From the NCBI GenBank assembly GCA_017537365.1, contig JAFYKZ010000002.1:124001-188000 (forward strand): 64,000 nt of DNA, given 5' to 3'. The notes under the pieces were generated by a model that did not search any database, was not told where the DNA came from, and saw only the letters and a program-made list of their open reading frames with translations. Positions 55,848 to 64,000 of the stretch are shown here, one piece after another. The translations under genes and the position numbers were made by a program. The stretch's first letter is position 1. Every line of letters begins with the position of its first letter. The stretch is from Clostridia bacterium (GTDB lineage Bacteria > Bacillota > Clostridia > Oscillospirales > Acutalibacteraceae).

Positions 55848-57593
55848 ATGGCAAAAGTGGAAAAACAGGTTATAAAACGAGTAATTAAGACCGTGATGCC
55901 ATATAAAATATCGGCGTTATTTTCTCTTGCCTTGACCGTTTTGAGTGTTGGTTTAACTCTTTATATACCTGTTTTGGCAGGTTGGGCTATTGACTCTATA
56001 AAAGGGTTTGAAAATGTTGATTTTAACTCTTTATATAAATATCTTTTTATGATTTCTATTTGCGCGGTTTTATCAGGGCTTTTGCAATGGATAATTAGCG
56101 TTATTAATAATAATATTGCCTATAAAACAGTTAGAAGCCTCAGAAATCAGGCATTTGCCCATTTAAATAAACTGCCTTTAAGCTATATAGACAGTCATCC
56201 GTACGGCGATATTTTAAGCCGTATAACTGCCGATGCAGAGCAGTTTACTGACGGTTTGATTTTAGGCTTTTCACAGTTTTTTAACGGTATTGTAACTATT
56301 CTTATAACACTTGTTTTTATGGTTATGATAAATCCGTTGATTTCACTTGTTGTGGTTGCTTTAACTCCGATTTCTCTCTTTATTGCTAAGTTTATAGCAA
56401 GCAGAACTCACGGATTTTTTAAAGCTCAGTCTGATATAAGGGGAGAGCAAACCGCCTATATTAACGAGAAAATTCAAAACGCTAAAACAGTTAAAGCTTT
56501 TTCTTATGAAACTAAATCGGTTAAAGATTTTGAAAATATAAACGATAAATTAAGAAAGGTTTCGGTTAAAGCAATTTTCTTTTCCTCGCTTACTAATCCG
56601 AGCACAAGATTTGTTAATAATCTAATCTATGCGGCGGTGGGACTTGCAGGTGCGCTAGCGGTTATATCTAACCCTGAATATTTATCAGTTGGCGGTTTTG
56701 TTAGCTTTTTAGCTTATGCAAATCAGTATACTAAGCCTTTTAATGAAATTTCGGGTGTTTTAACCGAGCTTCAAAATGCGCTGGTTTGCGCCGGCAGAAT
56801 TTTTGAGCTTTTAGATACCGAACCTGTAAGCTCGGATGAGGATTTAAAAGAGCTTAAAAATGCCAACGGCAATGTTGAAATAAATAATGTTAGCTTTTCT
56901 TATGATAAAACTAAAAAGCTTTTGCAAAACTTAAATTTGCAGGTTAAAAGCGGTCAGAAAATAGCGATTGTGGGACCAACAGGTTGCGGAAAAACCACCC
57001 TTATTAATCTGCTTATGAGATTTTATGATGTTGATAGCGGAAGTATAAAGGTTGAGGATTTTGATATCAGGGATATAACCAGAAAAAGCCTCAGAGAAAG
57101 CTATGGTATGGTATTGCAGGAAACCTGGCTTAAGGACGGAACGGTTAGAGATAATATCGCCTACGGTAATGAAAACGCAACCGATGAGGAAATTATTGCC
57201 GCCGCAAAATCGGCTCACGCTCATAAATTTATTAAGAGACTTCCAAACGGTTACGATACCCATATCAGTAATTCTAGCGGTAAATTATCGGTTGGCGAGC
57301 GTCAGCTTTTGTGCATTGCAAGGGCTATGCTATCAAATCCGTCTATGCTCATTTTAGATGAGGCAACTTCTTCTATTGATACTCATACCGAGCAAAAGGT
57401 TCAATCTGCATTCAGAAGATTAATGCAAAATAAAACCTCTTTTGTTGTGGCTCACAGACTTTCAACTATACTCGATGCCGACTTAATTTTGGTGATGAAG
57501 GATGGCAATATCATAGAGCAGGGAACTCATAAAGAGCTTCTAGAAAAAGGCGGGTTTTATACCAATCTTTATAACAGTCAGTTTGCAGTTTGA
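55848..57593 (+). CDS. ABC exporter subunit 2
   Basis: 581 residues from ATG 55848 (AAGGAGGGAG upstream), one base after subunit 1. Six membrane helices, then an ATPase: Walker A GPTGCGKTT (about 375), Q loop VLQETWLKDG, signature LSVGERQLLCIARAML (Val-Gly-Glu-Arg instead of Gly-Gly-Gln), Walker B MLILDEATSSIDTHTE with the catalytic Glu, H-loop VVAHRLSTI. Catalytic Glu here and Asp in the partner show an asymmetric heterodimer with one consensus site. Confidence 0.94.
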   Translation: MAKVEKQVIKRVIKTVMPYKISALFSLALTVLSVGLTLYIPVLAGWAIDSIKGFENVDFNSLYKYLFMISICAVLSGLLQWIISVINNNIAYKTVRSLRNQAFAHLNKLPLSYIDSHPYGDILSRITADAEQFTDGLILGFSQFFNGIVTILITLVFMVMINPLISLVVVALTPISLFIAKFIASRTHGFFKAQSDIRGEQTAYINEKIQNAKTVKAFSYETKSVKDFENINDKLRKVSVKAIFFSSLTNPSTRFVNNLIYAAVGLAGALAVISNPEYLSVGGFVSFLAYANQYTKPFNEISGVLTELQNALVCAGRIFELLDTEPVSSDEDLKELKNANGNVEINNVSFSYDKTKKLLQNLNLQVKSGQKIAIVGPTGCGKTTLINLLMRFYDVDSGSIKVEDFDIRDITRKSLRESYGMVLQETWLKDGTVRDNIAYGNENATDEEIIAAAKSAHAHKFIKRLPNGYDTHISNSSGKLSVGERQLLCIARAMLSNPSMLILDEATSSIDTHTEQKVQSAFRRLMQNKTSFVVAHRLSTILDADLILVMKDGNIIEQGTHKELLEKGGFYTNLYNSQFAV

Positions 57594-57601
57594 GGTGGGA
57601 T

Positions 57602-58147
57602 ATGAAAGAATATAAAAAATGTTGCTTTACAGGCTACCGCCCATCAAAATTGCCCATTAATGTTTATATAAGAAACAAGGCTTATACCGATTTTGAAAAT
57701 CTTGTAACCGAGGGCATTTTGAAGCTTTATAACGAGGATTGCCGAGTTTTTTATACCGGTATGGCAATGGGTTTCGATATAATCTGTGCTGAAACTGTAC
57801 TTTTATTTAAAAAGCTTTATAATAAAGAAATCAAACTTATTTGCGCTATCCCATTTGAAAATCAAGCCGAAAAATATGATGAGCATTGGAAAAAACGCTA
57901 TTTTGATGTTTTAGCCCAGTGTGATGAAAAGATTATTTTGTTTGATAATTATAATAAAGGCTGCTATCAAAAGCGAAATGAGTATATGGTTGATAACAGT
58001 GATTATGTTATGACCTGGTTCGACGGTAAACAGGGTGGCACTAAGAATACCGTAAATTATGCTATAAAACAAAATAAATTTATTTTAAATTTAAATAAAA
58101 ACTCAACCGAAAATTACTCTTATCAAACAACTTTTGAGATTTTTTAG
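57602..58147 (+). CDS. SLOG-family protein, DUF1273/YpsA-like
   Basis: 181 residues from ATG 57602 (GAGGTGGGAT upstream). CCFTGYRPSKLP (about 6-17), VFYTGMAMGFDIICAETVL (about 49-67) and IPFENQAEKYDEHWKKRY (about 85-102) are marks of the YpsA-type SLOG Rossmann fold, thought to bind nucleotide ligands. SDYVMTWFDGKQGGTKNTV follows near the end. Role in this organism unknown. Its stop codon is within a terminator. Confidence 0.88.
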   Translation: MKEYKKCCFTGYRPSKLPINVYIRNKAYTDFENLVTEGILKLYNEDCRVFYTGMAMGFDIICAETVLLFKKLYNKEIKLICAIPFENQAEKYDEHWKKRYFDVLAQCDEKIILFDNYNKGCYQKRNEYMVDNSDYVMTWFDGKQGGTKNTVNYAIKQNKFILNLNKNSTENYSYQTTFEIF

Positions 58148-58179
58148 TCCGCATTTTTCCATTTGCGGACTATTTTTTT
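58145..58179 (+). terminator. Terminator after the SLOG gene
   Basis: TAGTCCGCA and TGCGGACTA, seven T. Confidence 0.93.
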
Positions 58180-58229
58180 ATTTTTTGTAATAAAATTGTA
58201 ACTTTTTTTAATATTTTCGTTAATAACAC

Positions 58230-58258
58230 TTGCAAAATCGGTAGAAAAAGTGTAATAT
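58230..58258 (+). promoter_or_regulatory. Promoter of the regulator-ftsEX cluster
   Basis: TTGCAA (58230-58235), 17 nt, TAATAT (58253-58258), TG before the -10. Confidence 0.7.
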
Positions 58259-58331
58259 AGATATATATATAATCTAAATTGGATTTTTATTGCAAAAAAT
58301 AATTAATTATCTTAAAGGATGTGTCTATAAT

Positions 58332-59408
58332 ATGTCAAATCGTCTATTTCAAGGTGTAATTCATCAAATGAAGGAATCTATTGATAGAACCTTCGGTGTT
58401 ATTGATGAAAATGCAACCATAATAGCTTGCAGTGAGCTTGCAAAAATAGGTGAAGTGGTTACTGAAATTCCTGCAAATGCAAGCGAAGTTTGTGCAAACG
58501 GTGGGCTTACTTTTAAGGCTCTCGGAAATTCTCAGGGTGCAAATTATATAGTTTTTGTTGATGGCGATGATATTTTGGCTTCTAAGTATGCCGCAGTAAT
58601 TGCTGTTGCTTTTGCAAATATCAAATTTTACTATGATGAAAAGTATGACCGAAGCAATTTCATTAAGAATATAATTCTTGATAACATTTTGCCGGGTGAT
58701 ATTTATCTTAAAGCTCGCGAGCTTTATTTTAACAGTGATGTTAGCCGTACAGTTGTGCTTATCCGCGTTTTAGATAATCATGATGTTTCGGTTTATGATG
58801 TTTTGCAAAATCTTTTCCCCGATAAATCCAAAGATTTTGTTATCAATATAAATGAAACCGATATCGCTTTGGTTAAAGAAACTAAGTCTGGTATCGACCC
58901 CAAAACTATTGAAAAATTGGCAACAACTATTGCTGATACAATGTCGGGTGAGTTCTATCTCCATCCGTATATTGGTATAGGTACTACTGTTGATAATCTC
59001 AAAGACCTTGCACGTTCCTTCAAAGAGGCTCAAACCGCTATGGAGGTTGGAAAGGTATTTGATACCGAAAAGACTATTGTTTCCTATGAAGCATTAGGAA
59101 TTGCAAGACTTATCTATCAGTTGCCTACTACCCTTTGCGAAACTTATCTTAAAGAAGTATTTAAGTTAGGCTCTATTGAAAACTTAGACCAAGAAACATT
59201 GTTTACAATTCAGCGTTTCTTTGAAAACAATCTTAATGTTTCGGAAACCTCCCGTAAGCTTTTTGTTCACCGTAATACCTTGGTTTACAGACTTGAAAAG
59301 ATTAAGAAGTTCACAGGTCTTGACCTTCGTGAATTTGACCATGCTATTATATTCAAAATTGCTCTTATGGTAAACAAATATTTAAAGAGCAATCCTGTTA
59401 AGTATTAA
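58332..59408 (+). CDS. PucR/CdaR-type transcriptional regulator
   Basis: 358 residues from ATG 58332 after AAGGATGTG. The N-terminal ~130 residues look like a ligand-sensing domain (FGVIDENATIIACSELAKIG at about 17-36); the middle resembles a CdaR GGDEF-like domain (FYLHPYIGIGTTVDNLKDLA at about 210-229 then SFKEAQTAM); the end is the PucR helix-turn-helix (LNVSETSRKLFVHRNTLVYR at about 308-327, then LEKIKKFTGLDL). It lies 23 nt before ftsE. Such regulators usually control metabolic operons, so its place here is unusual. Confidence 0.85.
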   Translation: MSNRLFQGVIHQMKESIDRTFGVIDENATIIACSELAKIGEVVTEIPANASEVCANGGLTFKALGNSQGANYIVFVDGDDILASKYAAVIAVAFANIKFYYDEKYDRSNFIKNIILDNILPGDIYLKARELYFNSDVSRTVVLIRVLDNHDVSVYDVLQNLFPDKSKDFVININETDIALVKETKSGIDPKTIEKLATTIADTMSGEFYLHPYIGIGTTVDNLKDLARSFKEAQTAMEVGKVFDTEKTIVSYEALGIARLIYQLPTTLCETYLKEVFKLGSIENLDQETLFTIQRFFENNLNVSETSRKLFVHRNTLVYRLEKIKKFTGLDLREFDHAIIFKIALMVNKYLKSNPVKY

Positions 59409-59431
59409 TAAAAGGAATGAAATTTTAATAA

Positions 59432-60157
59432 ATGGAAGAACAACTTTTAAGTAGTGAAAGTTTTGCTCCTTCAAAGCCTATTATTGAATTTCGCGGTGTT
59501 TCTAAAACATATCCCGGTGGAACTCATGCTTTAAAGGATGTAAACATTAAGATAAACAAGGGCGAGTTCGTCTTTGTTGTTGGCTCTTCGGGCGCAGGTA
59601 AAAGTACATTTATGAAGCTTATTATGCGCGAAGAAAAGGCGAATACAGGTATTATTAAGGTTAATGGCTTTAATTTAACAAATATGAAGCGTAAGCAGGT
59701 TCCTCTGCTTCGCAGAACAATGGGTATAGTTTTCCAGGATTTCAGACTTATACCTACTATGAATGTTTTCCAGAATGTTGCTTTTGCGATGTATGTTGTT
59801 GGTGAAACCGGAAGCCATATAAGACGAGAGGTTTCAAAGGCTTTAAGTAAAGTAGGTCTGGGCGATAAGGCTCGCTCAATGCCAAATCAGCTTTCGGGCG
59901 GTGAGCAGCAGCGTGTGGGACTTGCCCGCGCATTAGTTAATTCTCCTGACCTTATCATTGCGGACGAGCCTACCGGTAATGTTGACCCGAATATGTCTTA
60001 TGAAATTGTTAATATGCTAACCGAAATAAACAAGCAGGGAACTACTATTTTGATGGTAACCCATGACCATAACCTAGTTAGAGATTTTAAGCATCGCGTT
60101 ATCATGCTGGACGGCGGTATGATTGTTGCCGATAATGCAGGAGGTGATGCCGAATGA
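59432..60157 (+). CDS. ftsE: Cell division ATP-binding protein FtsE
   Basis: 241 residues. ATPase of the FtsEX complex that gates cell-wall hydrolases at the septum. Walker [11 protein letters not shown] (about 49-58), Q loop [17 protein letters not shown], signature [16 protein letters not shown], Walker [21 protein letters not shown] and the length are typical. ATGA overlap with ftsX. Confidence 0.96.
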   Translation: MEEQLLSSESFAPSKPIIEFRGVSKTYPGGTHALKDVNIKINKGEFVFVVGSSGAGKSTFMKLIMREEKANTGIIKVNGFNLTNMKRKQVPLLRRTMGIVFQDFRLIPTMNVFQNVAFAMYVVGETGSHIRREVSKALSKVGLGDKARSMPNQLSGGEQQRVGLARALVNSPDLIIADEPTGNVDPNMSYEIVNMLTEINKQGTTILMVTHDHNLVRDFKHRVIMLDGGMIVADNAGGDAE

Positions 60158-61197
60158 AATTAGGAAGTATAAAATACCTCACAGGTGAGGGTGTTAAAAG
60201 TGCTTGGGTAAACCGCCTTATGTCTTTGGCATCTATCGGTGTTTTGGTTGCTTGTATGGTAATTATAGGTCTTGCCATTTTAATCAGCGAGAATGTTAAT
60301 GTTGCTGTTGGTAAGCTGGAACAACAAAATGTTGTTATGGTTTATATGAAGGATTATAGCTGGGCTTTATATAATAAGCAAGAAGCCGAAACTGAGGACA
60401 CAACATCTAAGGAAACCGATTCTGAAACCGAGAAAAAAGAGACCGATGAAAACGGTATCGGCGAAGATGATTATTTAATCCATAATGATGAAGAAGCTAA
60501 TGCTTTATGTGATAAAATAGAGAAACTTGAAAATGTTTCAGAGGTTGAATTTGTTTCGAGCGAAGAAGGTCTTAAAACAATTAAGGAATCTATGCTTGAA
60601 GGTCAGGAGGAGTATTTCACTTTTCTTGACGAGGAGTACGGAAATCCGCTTCCTAATGCCGCTAAGGTTCATATGAAGGATATGGCAAAGTTTGATGAAA
60701 CTATCAAACAGATTAAGAAAATGGACGAGGTTAGCAGTATTCAGTCTCAGGATGATTTGGCAGAAACCATTGCCGCTATTAAGGACGGTATCGGTGTTGC
60801 AGGAATCTGGATAATCTCTATTTTGATGATTATAGCGCTTGTAATCGTTTCTAACACTATCCGTGTTACTATGTATAACCGCAAGCTTGATATTAGCATT
60901 ATGAAAGCGGTTGGTGCTACTGATGCTTTTGTTAGAATTCCCTTTGTAGTTGAGGGTGTTATAATAGGTCTTATTTCTGCGGTTATAGCCGAAGTTTTGC
61001 TCTATTTCTGTTACAGAATTGCAACCGAAACTATCATTTCTGCTTTGGGAACATCTGATATTGTTAAATACGGCGATATGGCATGGATTTTATTGCTTGT
61101 ATTTATCGGTATTGGTATAATAGCAGGTGTTTTAGGTAGCGTTATTATAATAACCAAATATTTAAAGCATGAGGGTAGTGAGTTCTCAGCTTTTTAA
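60154..61197 (+). CDS. ftsX: Cell division protein FtsX
   Basis: 347 residues; four membrane helices (about 22-46, 212-236, 262-288, 305-333). The large extracellular loop after the first helix holds an acidic, low-complexity insert (ETEDTTSKETDSETEKKETD at about 79-98) before the folded part (VSEVEFVSSEEGLKTIKES). NRKLDISIMKAVGATDAFVR (about 243-262) is the FtsX coupling segment. The insert is not usual in FtsX that I know. Works with FtsE and probably the next gene's product. Confidence 0.94.
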   Translation: MKLGSIKYLTGEGVKSAWVNRLMSLASIGVLVACMVIIGLAILISENVNVAVGKLEQQNVVMVYMKDYSWALYNKQEAETEDTTSKETDSETEKKETDENGIGEDDYLIHNDEEANALCDKIEKLENVSEVEFVSSEEGLKTIKESMLEGQEEYFTFLDEEYGNPLPNAAKVHMKDMAKFDETIKQIKKMDEVSSIQSQDDLAETIAAIKDGIGVAGIWIISILMIIALVIVSNTIRVTMYNRKLDISIMKAVGATDAFVRIPFVVEGVIIGLISAVIAEVLLYFCYRIATETIISALGTSDIVKYGDMAWILLLVFIGIGIIAGVLGSVIIITKYLKHEGSEFSAF

Positions 61198-61229
61198 ATC
61201 GTTGTTCTAAAAGTTTTTTGGAGGATTTT

Positions 61230-62444
61230 ATGAATAAATATACAAAACGAGTATTATCTTTTTCGCTTTGTATTTGTATGACTTTTATTGCGCTTAATTG
61301 CACTAATTGGATTAAATCCGAGGCAGCAAGCACAAGCTCTTTGCAAAATGATATTGCAAAGCTTCAAAAGGAATCTGCGGCTCTTGAAAAAGAGATTAGC
61401 CGTTTGCGCGGTGAAAAACAGAGCCAGAGTGTTGTGCTTAGTGCTGTTCAAAAGAAGATTGCAAACATTCAGGCTCAGGTTATGCGTTGTAATAGTGAGA
61501 TTAACTCAATAAATGCTAAAATTGATGCAAATAAAAAAGAAATTAATAATAAAAATAAGAAAATAGATGAAAGCAAAGAAGCTTTTAAAAAGCGTATCCG
61601 TGCTATCTATATGAGTAATACAGGAAGCAATATTCAGGTGCTTTTGGGTGCAGATAGCTTTTCGGAATATTTGCAATTATCTCAGTTAACTTCGTCTGTT
61701 TCTGCAAGAGATAAGAAAATGATTGAGGATATGGTTGCAGATATTAAAGAACTTGAATCTAAAAATGAGGAAAACAAAAAGCTCTTGGAAAGTCAGGTTG
61801 CGGTTAGAGAAACTATCGTGAAGGCTCAAAAGGAGCTTGAAAAGGAAGAAAATGCCGCTCAGTCAATTTATGATTCGATAGCTGCCGAGGAAAAGCAAAA
61901 TGTTGACGCCAATAAGGCTGTTGAGGCAACTATTAGGGAAAAACAGAATTATTTGAATAGCTTGTTATACGGCGGCGCAAATTCTAATTTCCAAAACTCT
62001 AAGGTTGGATTTGTTTGGCCGGTTCCCAGTTGCAGAAATATCACCTCTTATTACGGACCTCGTTGGGGTACTATTCATAAGGGTATAGATATTTCGGGTG
62101 GCTCAATATTCGGTAAACCTATCGTTGCTATTACTGACGGTACTGTTTACCAAACATATAACTCTTGTCCTCATAAGGATAGAGGAAGCCGTTGCAGATG
62201 CGGTAGCGGTTGGGGTAACCATGTAGCTATTGACCATGGTATAGTTCAGGTGAACGGCGTGGGTCAGCATATTAAAGCTATGTATGCGCATATGAATACT
62301 ATTGCCGTTTCTAATGGTCAACATGTAAAACAAGGTCAGGTTATTGGCTATGTTGGTACTACCGGTGATTCAACAGGATACCATCTCCATTTTGGTATAA
62401 TGCGTAATAATGACGGATATGTTAATCCATTAAACTATTATTAA
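61230..62444 (+). CDS. M23 murein hydrolase with coiled coil (EnvC/PcsB-like partner of FtsEX)
   Basis: 404 residues from ATG 61230 (TTTGGAGGATTTT). Signal peptide (about 1-32, VLSFSLCICMTFIALNC, then SEAA), long coiled coil (about 36-245) and a C-terminal M23 peptidase: HKGIDISGG, GNHVAIDHG and YHLHFGIM carry the zinc ligands and catalytic His. Between the first two lies a cysteine-rich insert (NSCPHKDRGSRCRCGSGWG, about 312-330). FtsEX is known to turn on such coiled-coil hydrolases at division. 32 nt downstream of ftsX. Confidence 0.93.
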   Translation: MNKYTKRVLSFSLCICMTFIALNCTNWIKSEAASTSSLQNDIAKLQKESAALEKEISRLRGEKQSQSVVLSAVQKKIANIQAQVMRCNSEINSINAKIDANKKEINNKNKKIDESKEAFKKRIRAIYMSNTGSNIQVLLGADSFSEYLQLSQLTSSVSARDKKMIEDMVADIKELESKNEENKKLLESQVAVRETIVKAQKELEKEENAAQSIYDSIAAEEKQNVDANKAVEATIREKQNYLNSLLYGGANSNFQNSKVGFVWPVPSCRNITSYYGPRWGTIHKGIDISGGSIFGKPIVAITDGTVYQTYNSCPHKDRGSRCRCGSGWGNHVAIDHGIVQVNGVGQHIKAMYAHMNTIAVSNGQHVKQGQVIGYVGTTGDSTGYHLHFGIMRNNDGYVNPLNYY

Positions 62445-62452
62445 AATTTAAA

Positions 62453-62476
62453 GCCGTCGCATTTGCGGCGGTTTTT
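62453..62476 (+). terminator. Terminator after the M23 gene
   Basis: CCGTCGC and GCGGCGG (one G-T pair) around four bases, then TTTTT. It is close to the start of the next gene, so attenuation is possible. Confidence 0.75.
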
Positions 62477-62492
62477 GTTTGGAGAGATGAAA

Positions 62493-62966
62493 TTGAGAAA
62501 AGCTAAGATTTTAAAGGCTAATTCCGAGTTGATTGAAAGACTTGAAATTCAAAACTCTTATATTAAAAAACTTCAAAATGAAAAGGAAGAACTTTTGAAA
62601 GAAATTTCGCTTTTAAAAGAAGAAAACGAAGAACTTAAAGCTCAGATTCAAAAAAGCAAACCCCTTTTGGAACTGGAAGAAAAGATTATAGGGAATGCCA
62701 ATATAAATGACGAAACAAAGTATGGAGCTTCGGCAATCGGCAAAATAGTGGTTTCGGCAACTAAAAACTGCAATTTGCTTGCTAATGAAAATTTTGCTAA
62801 TGCAAAAGAGCTTGTTAATCTCATTTTAGGCAGAACAGAGGTTGCAAAAGCAGAAATTTTAAAGATAGTTTCATTGGAAAGCGATTTTGAAAGCAAAAAA
62901 GCGCTTATAGATAATGAAATTACCTCTGCCGAAGATTACTTTTTGAGTGTCAGAGGGCAAGTGTAA
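62493..62966 (+). CDS. Coiled-coil protein of unknown function
   Basis: 157 residues from TTG 62493: GGAGAG (62481-62486) abuts the ATG at 62487 but is 6 nt from the TTG, which is therefore preferred. Residues about 8-55 are a leucine-zipper-like coiled coil (LQNEKEELLKEISLLKEENE), the rest a helical domain (GKIVVSATKNCNLLANENFA). No membrane segment. It follows the ftsEX-M23 cluster; a division or cell-shape link is only inference. Confidence 0.75.
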   Translation: MRKAKILKANSELIERLEIQNSYIKKLQNEKEELLKEISLLKEENEELKAQIQKSKPLLELEEKIIGNANINDETKYGASAIGKIVVSATKNCNLLANENFANAKELVNLILGRTEVAKAEILKIVSLESDFESKKALIDNEITSAEDYFLSVRGQV

Positions 62967-62999
62967 ATAAAAGAGGGATTGCAAACGCAATCCCTTTTA
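62967..62999. terminator. Bidirectional terminator
   Basis: AAAAGAGGGATTGC, loop AAAC, GCAATCCCTTTTA, serving the coiled-coil gene (plus) and the DtxR gene (minus), whose stop is at 62997. Confidence 0.9.
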
Positions 63000-63362
63000 A
63001 TTTTTATTAATCTGTTTTTTTATAGCTTCAAAGGTTTCCTGGCTTATATGATGCTCCATTTTGCAAGCATCCTGAGAAGCAATTTCGCGGTTAACACCAA
63101 TACTTACGAGATAATCGGTTAGTATATTATGTCTTTCAAAAATCTGCTCAGCCACTTCTTTGCCGATTTCGGTTAAATAAAGGAAACCATCTTTATCGCT
63201 TGTTATAAAACCGCCGTTTTTGAGAAGTCCCACAGCGCGCGAAACACTGGGCTTAGAAAAATTCATATATTCTGCAACATCAAGCGAGCGCACATTATTT
63301 GTCTTTCTTGATAGAATAAGTATTGTTTCGAGATACATTTGACCTGATTCCTGTAAATCCAA
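62997..63362 (-). CDS. DtxR/MntR-family metal-dependent regulator
   Basis: 121 residues. Helix-turn-helix (about 10-65): GQMYLETILILSRKTNNVRS, SLDVAEYMNFSKPSVSRAVG, and a wing DGFLYLTEIGKEVAEQIFER. Metal-site region: FERHNILTDYLVSIGV and ACKMEHHISQETFEAI (Glu-His-His). It is short and lacks the C-terminal SH3-like domain, like the MntR branch that represses manganese or iron uptake. Start at ATG 63362 after GGGGGCG. Confidence 0.92.
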   Translation of the reverse strand: MDLQESGQMYLETILILSRKTNNVRSLDVAEYMNFSKPSVSRAVGLLKNGGFITSDKDGFLYLTEIGKEVAEQIFERHNILTDYLVSIGVNREIASQDACKMEHHISQETFEAIKKQINKN

Positions 63363-63392
63363 AAAAACGCCCCCTTAAATTATCTTTTTTTG

Positions 63393-63421
63393 TATTTTAC
63401 CATAAAAAAGTCAGGTTTTCA
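63393..63421 (-). promoter_or_regulatory. Promoter of the DtxR-family gene
   Basis: On the minus strand TTGAAA, 17 nt, TAAAAT with extended TGG. Confidence 0.65.
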
Positions 63422-63472
63422 AGGCTAAAACCTGAACTATTTGCAAAAATATAAAAAATATCAAGAAAATGC

Positions 63473-63501
63473 TTGCAAATAAAAGGGTTTTGTGGTATAA
63501 T
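63473..63501 (+). promoter_or_regulatory. Promoter of rpsB
   Basis: TTGCAA (63473-63478), 17 nt, TATAAT (63496-63501), extended TGG. Confidence 0.85.
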
Positions 63502-63507
63502 TTTCAG

Positions 63508-63626
63508 GCTACTGAAAAAGTAGTAATAAAAAACACACATTCCGCGTAGTCGGGCGAGGTGTCGGCAAGAGCTGATTTCCGAAGACAAAAGGCGGGATGG
63601 AGGAAAAACCTCAGGAGGAAAAAGAC
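63508..63626 (+). promoter_or_regulatory. Structured leader of rpsB
   Basis: About 120 nt between the promoter and the rpsB start, GC-richer than its surroundings. CTACTGAAAAAGTAG is a hairpin near the 5' end; GTCGGGCGAGGTGTCGG and GGCGGGATGGAGG are G-rich blocks, and CATTCCGC can pair in part with GCGGGATG across it. This may be an S2-binding feedback leader; only the general position supports that. Confidence 0.5.
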
Positions 63627-64000
63627 ATGGCAGTAGTATCAATGAAACAGCTTCTTGAAGCCGGTGTTCATTTTGGACATCAAACAAGACGCTGGAACCC
63701 GAAAATGGCAGAGTACATTTTCACAGAACGCAACGGAATTTACATTATCGACCTTCAAAAGACAGTTAAGAAGCTTAACGAAGCTTATATCTTCGCTCGC
63801 GACATAGCTGCTGAGGGTGGCGATATTCTTTTCGTTGGAACTAAGAAACAGGCTCAGGATTCTGTTAAAGAAGAAGCAGAGCATTGCGGTATGCCTTATG
63901 TTAACGCTCGTTGGCTCGGCGGTATGCTTACAAACTTCTCTACAATTCGCACCAGAATCGCTCGTTTAAACCAGTTGCGCGCTATGCGTGATGACGGTAC
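63627..64000 (+). CDS. rpsB: 30S ribosomal protein S2, cut by window end
   Basis: The first 124 codons of S2. [20 protein letters not shown] at about 6-25, [17 protein letters not shown] at about 38-54 and [16 protein letters not shown] are diagnostic. TCAGGAGGAAAAAG precedes the ATG at 63627. The remaining ~110-120 residues are outside the window; tsf often follows. Confidence 0.98.
   Translation, partial: MAVVSMKQLLEAGVHFGHQTRRWNPKMAEYIFTERNGIYIIDLQKTVKKLNEAYIFARDIAAEGGDILFVGTKKQAQDSVKEEAEHCGMPYVNARWLGGMLTNFSTIRTRIARLNQLRAMRDDG

Overview
The window reads as a contiguous stretch of chromosome from a low-GC, Gram-positive, spore-forming anaerobe of the Clostridia, probably an uncultured gut Oscillospirales/Ruminococcaceae-type organism. 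The basis is the A+T-rich sequence, strong GGAGG ribosome sites with frequent TTG/GTG starts, sporulation genes (spoIVB, yunB, a SigH-like sigma factor), an LTA-synthase-like enzyme, HPr with both phosphorylation sites, AddAB, and T-box, FMN and ZTP riboswitches. No phage, IS element, CRISPR array or plasmid gene was recognised. Genus-level placement is inference.

Layout. 1-8010 (minus): a purine operon in transcription order purE-purF-purM-purN-IMP cyclohydrolase-AICAR transformylase-glyA-purD (purD runs off the left edge), driven by a TTGACT/TAATAT promoter and a ZTP riboswitch whose 3' end overlaps a terminator. 8092-10380 (plus): a small unknown gene and groES-groEL. 10496-13795 (minus): ptsH and prfC-rimM-trmD. 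14104-15726: an orphan fused permease-like protein between two near-identical promoter modules. 15957-25701 (plus): rsmD, coaD, a coiled-coil gene, ileS, a small membrane protein, an LTA-synthase-like gene, a Nudix gene, a LOG-like gene and a PRPP synthetase. Then a tRNA-Thr(CGU), an XRE regulator, mnmE, ireB (minus) and pheST (minus, T-box). 32374-36371: eno, spoIVB, a structured RNA candidate and an orphan AT-rich gene. 36620-43092: phosphoglucomutase (minus), the sigma factor, a zinc-ribbon gene and a two-component system with an HtrA protease. 43616-47199: yunB, ligA and FMN riboswitch-ribU. 47349-58147: addBA, a heterodimeric ABC exporter and a YpsA-like SLOG gene. 58332-62966: a PucR/CdaR-like regulator, ftsE, ftsX, an M23 hydrolase and a coiled-coil gene. 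Last are a DtxR-family regulator (minus) and the start of rpsB behind a long leader.

How it works together. The purine operon joins ring synthesis to one-carbon supply (glyA), and ZTP is the signal expected when 10-formyl-folate runs short. FtsEX plus the M23 protein forms a division-hydrolase module. RR-HK-HtrA looks like an envelope-stress module.

Most worth a second look: (1) a promoter-driven, pseudoknot-forming leader with a UUCG terminator (35037-35300) directly before an unrecognised AT-rich gene; (2) two ~230-nt copies of a multi-hairpin element (27881-28116 and 43253-43474) with compensatory base changes; (3) a PurF without the catalytic cysteine; (4) a MalF-MalG-like fused permease lacking recognisable EAA loops. 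All calls were made by eye; no database search or folding was run.
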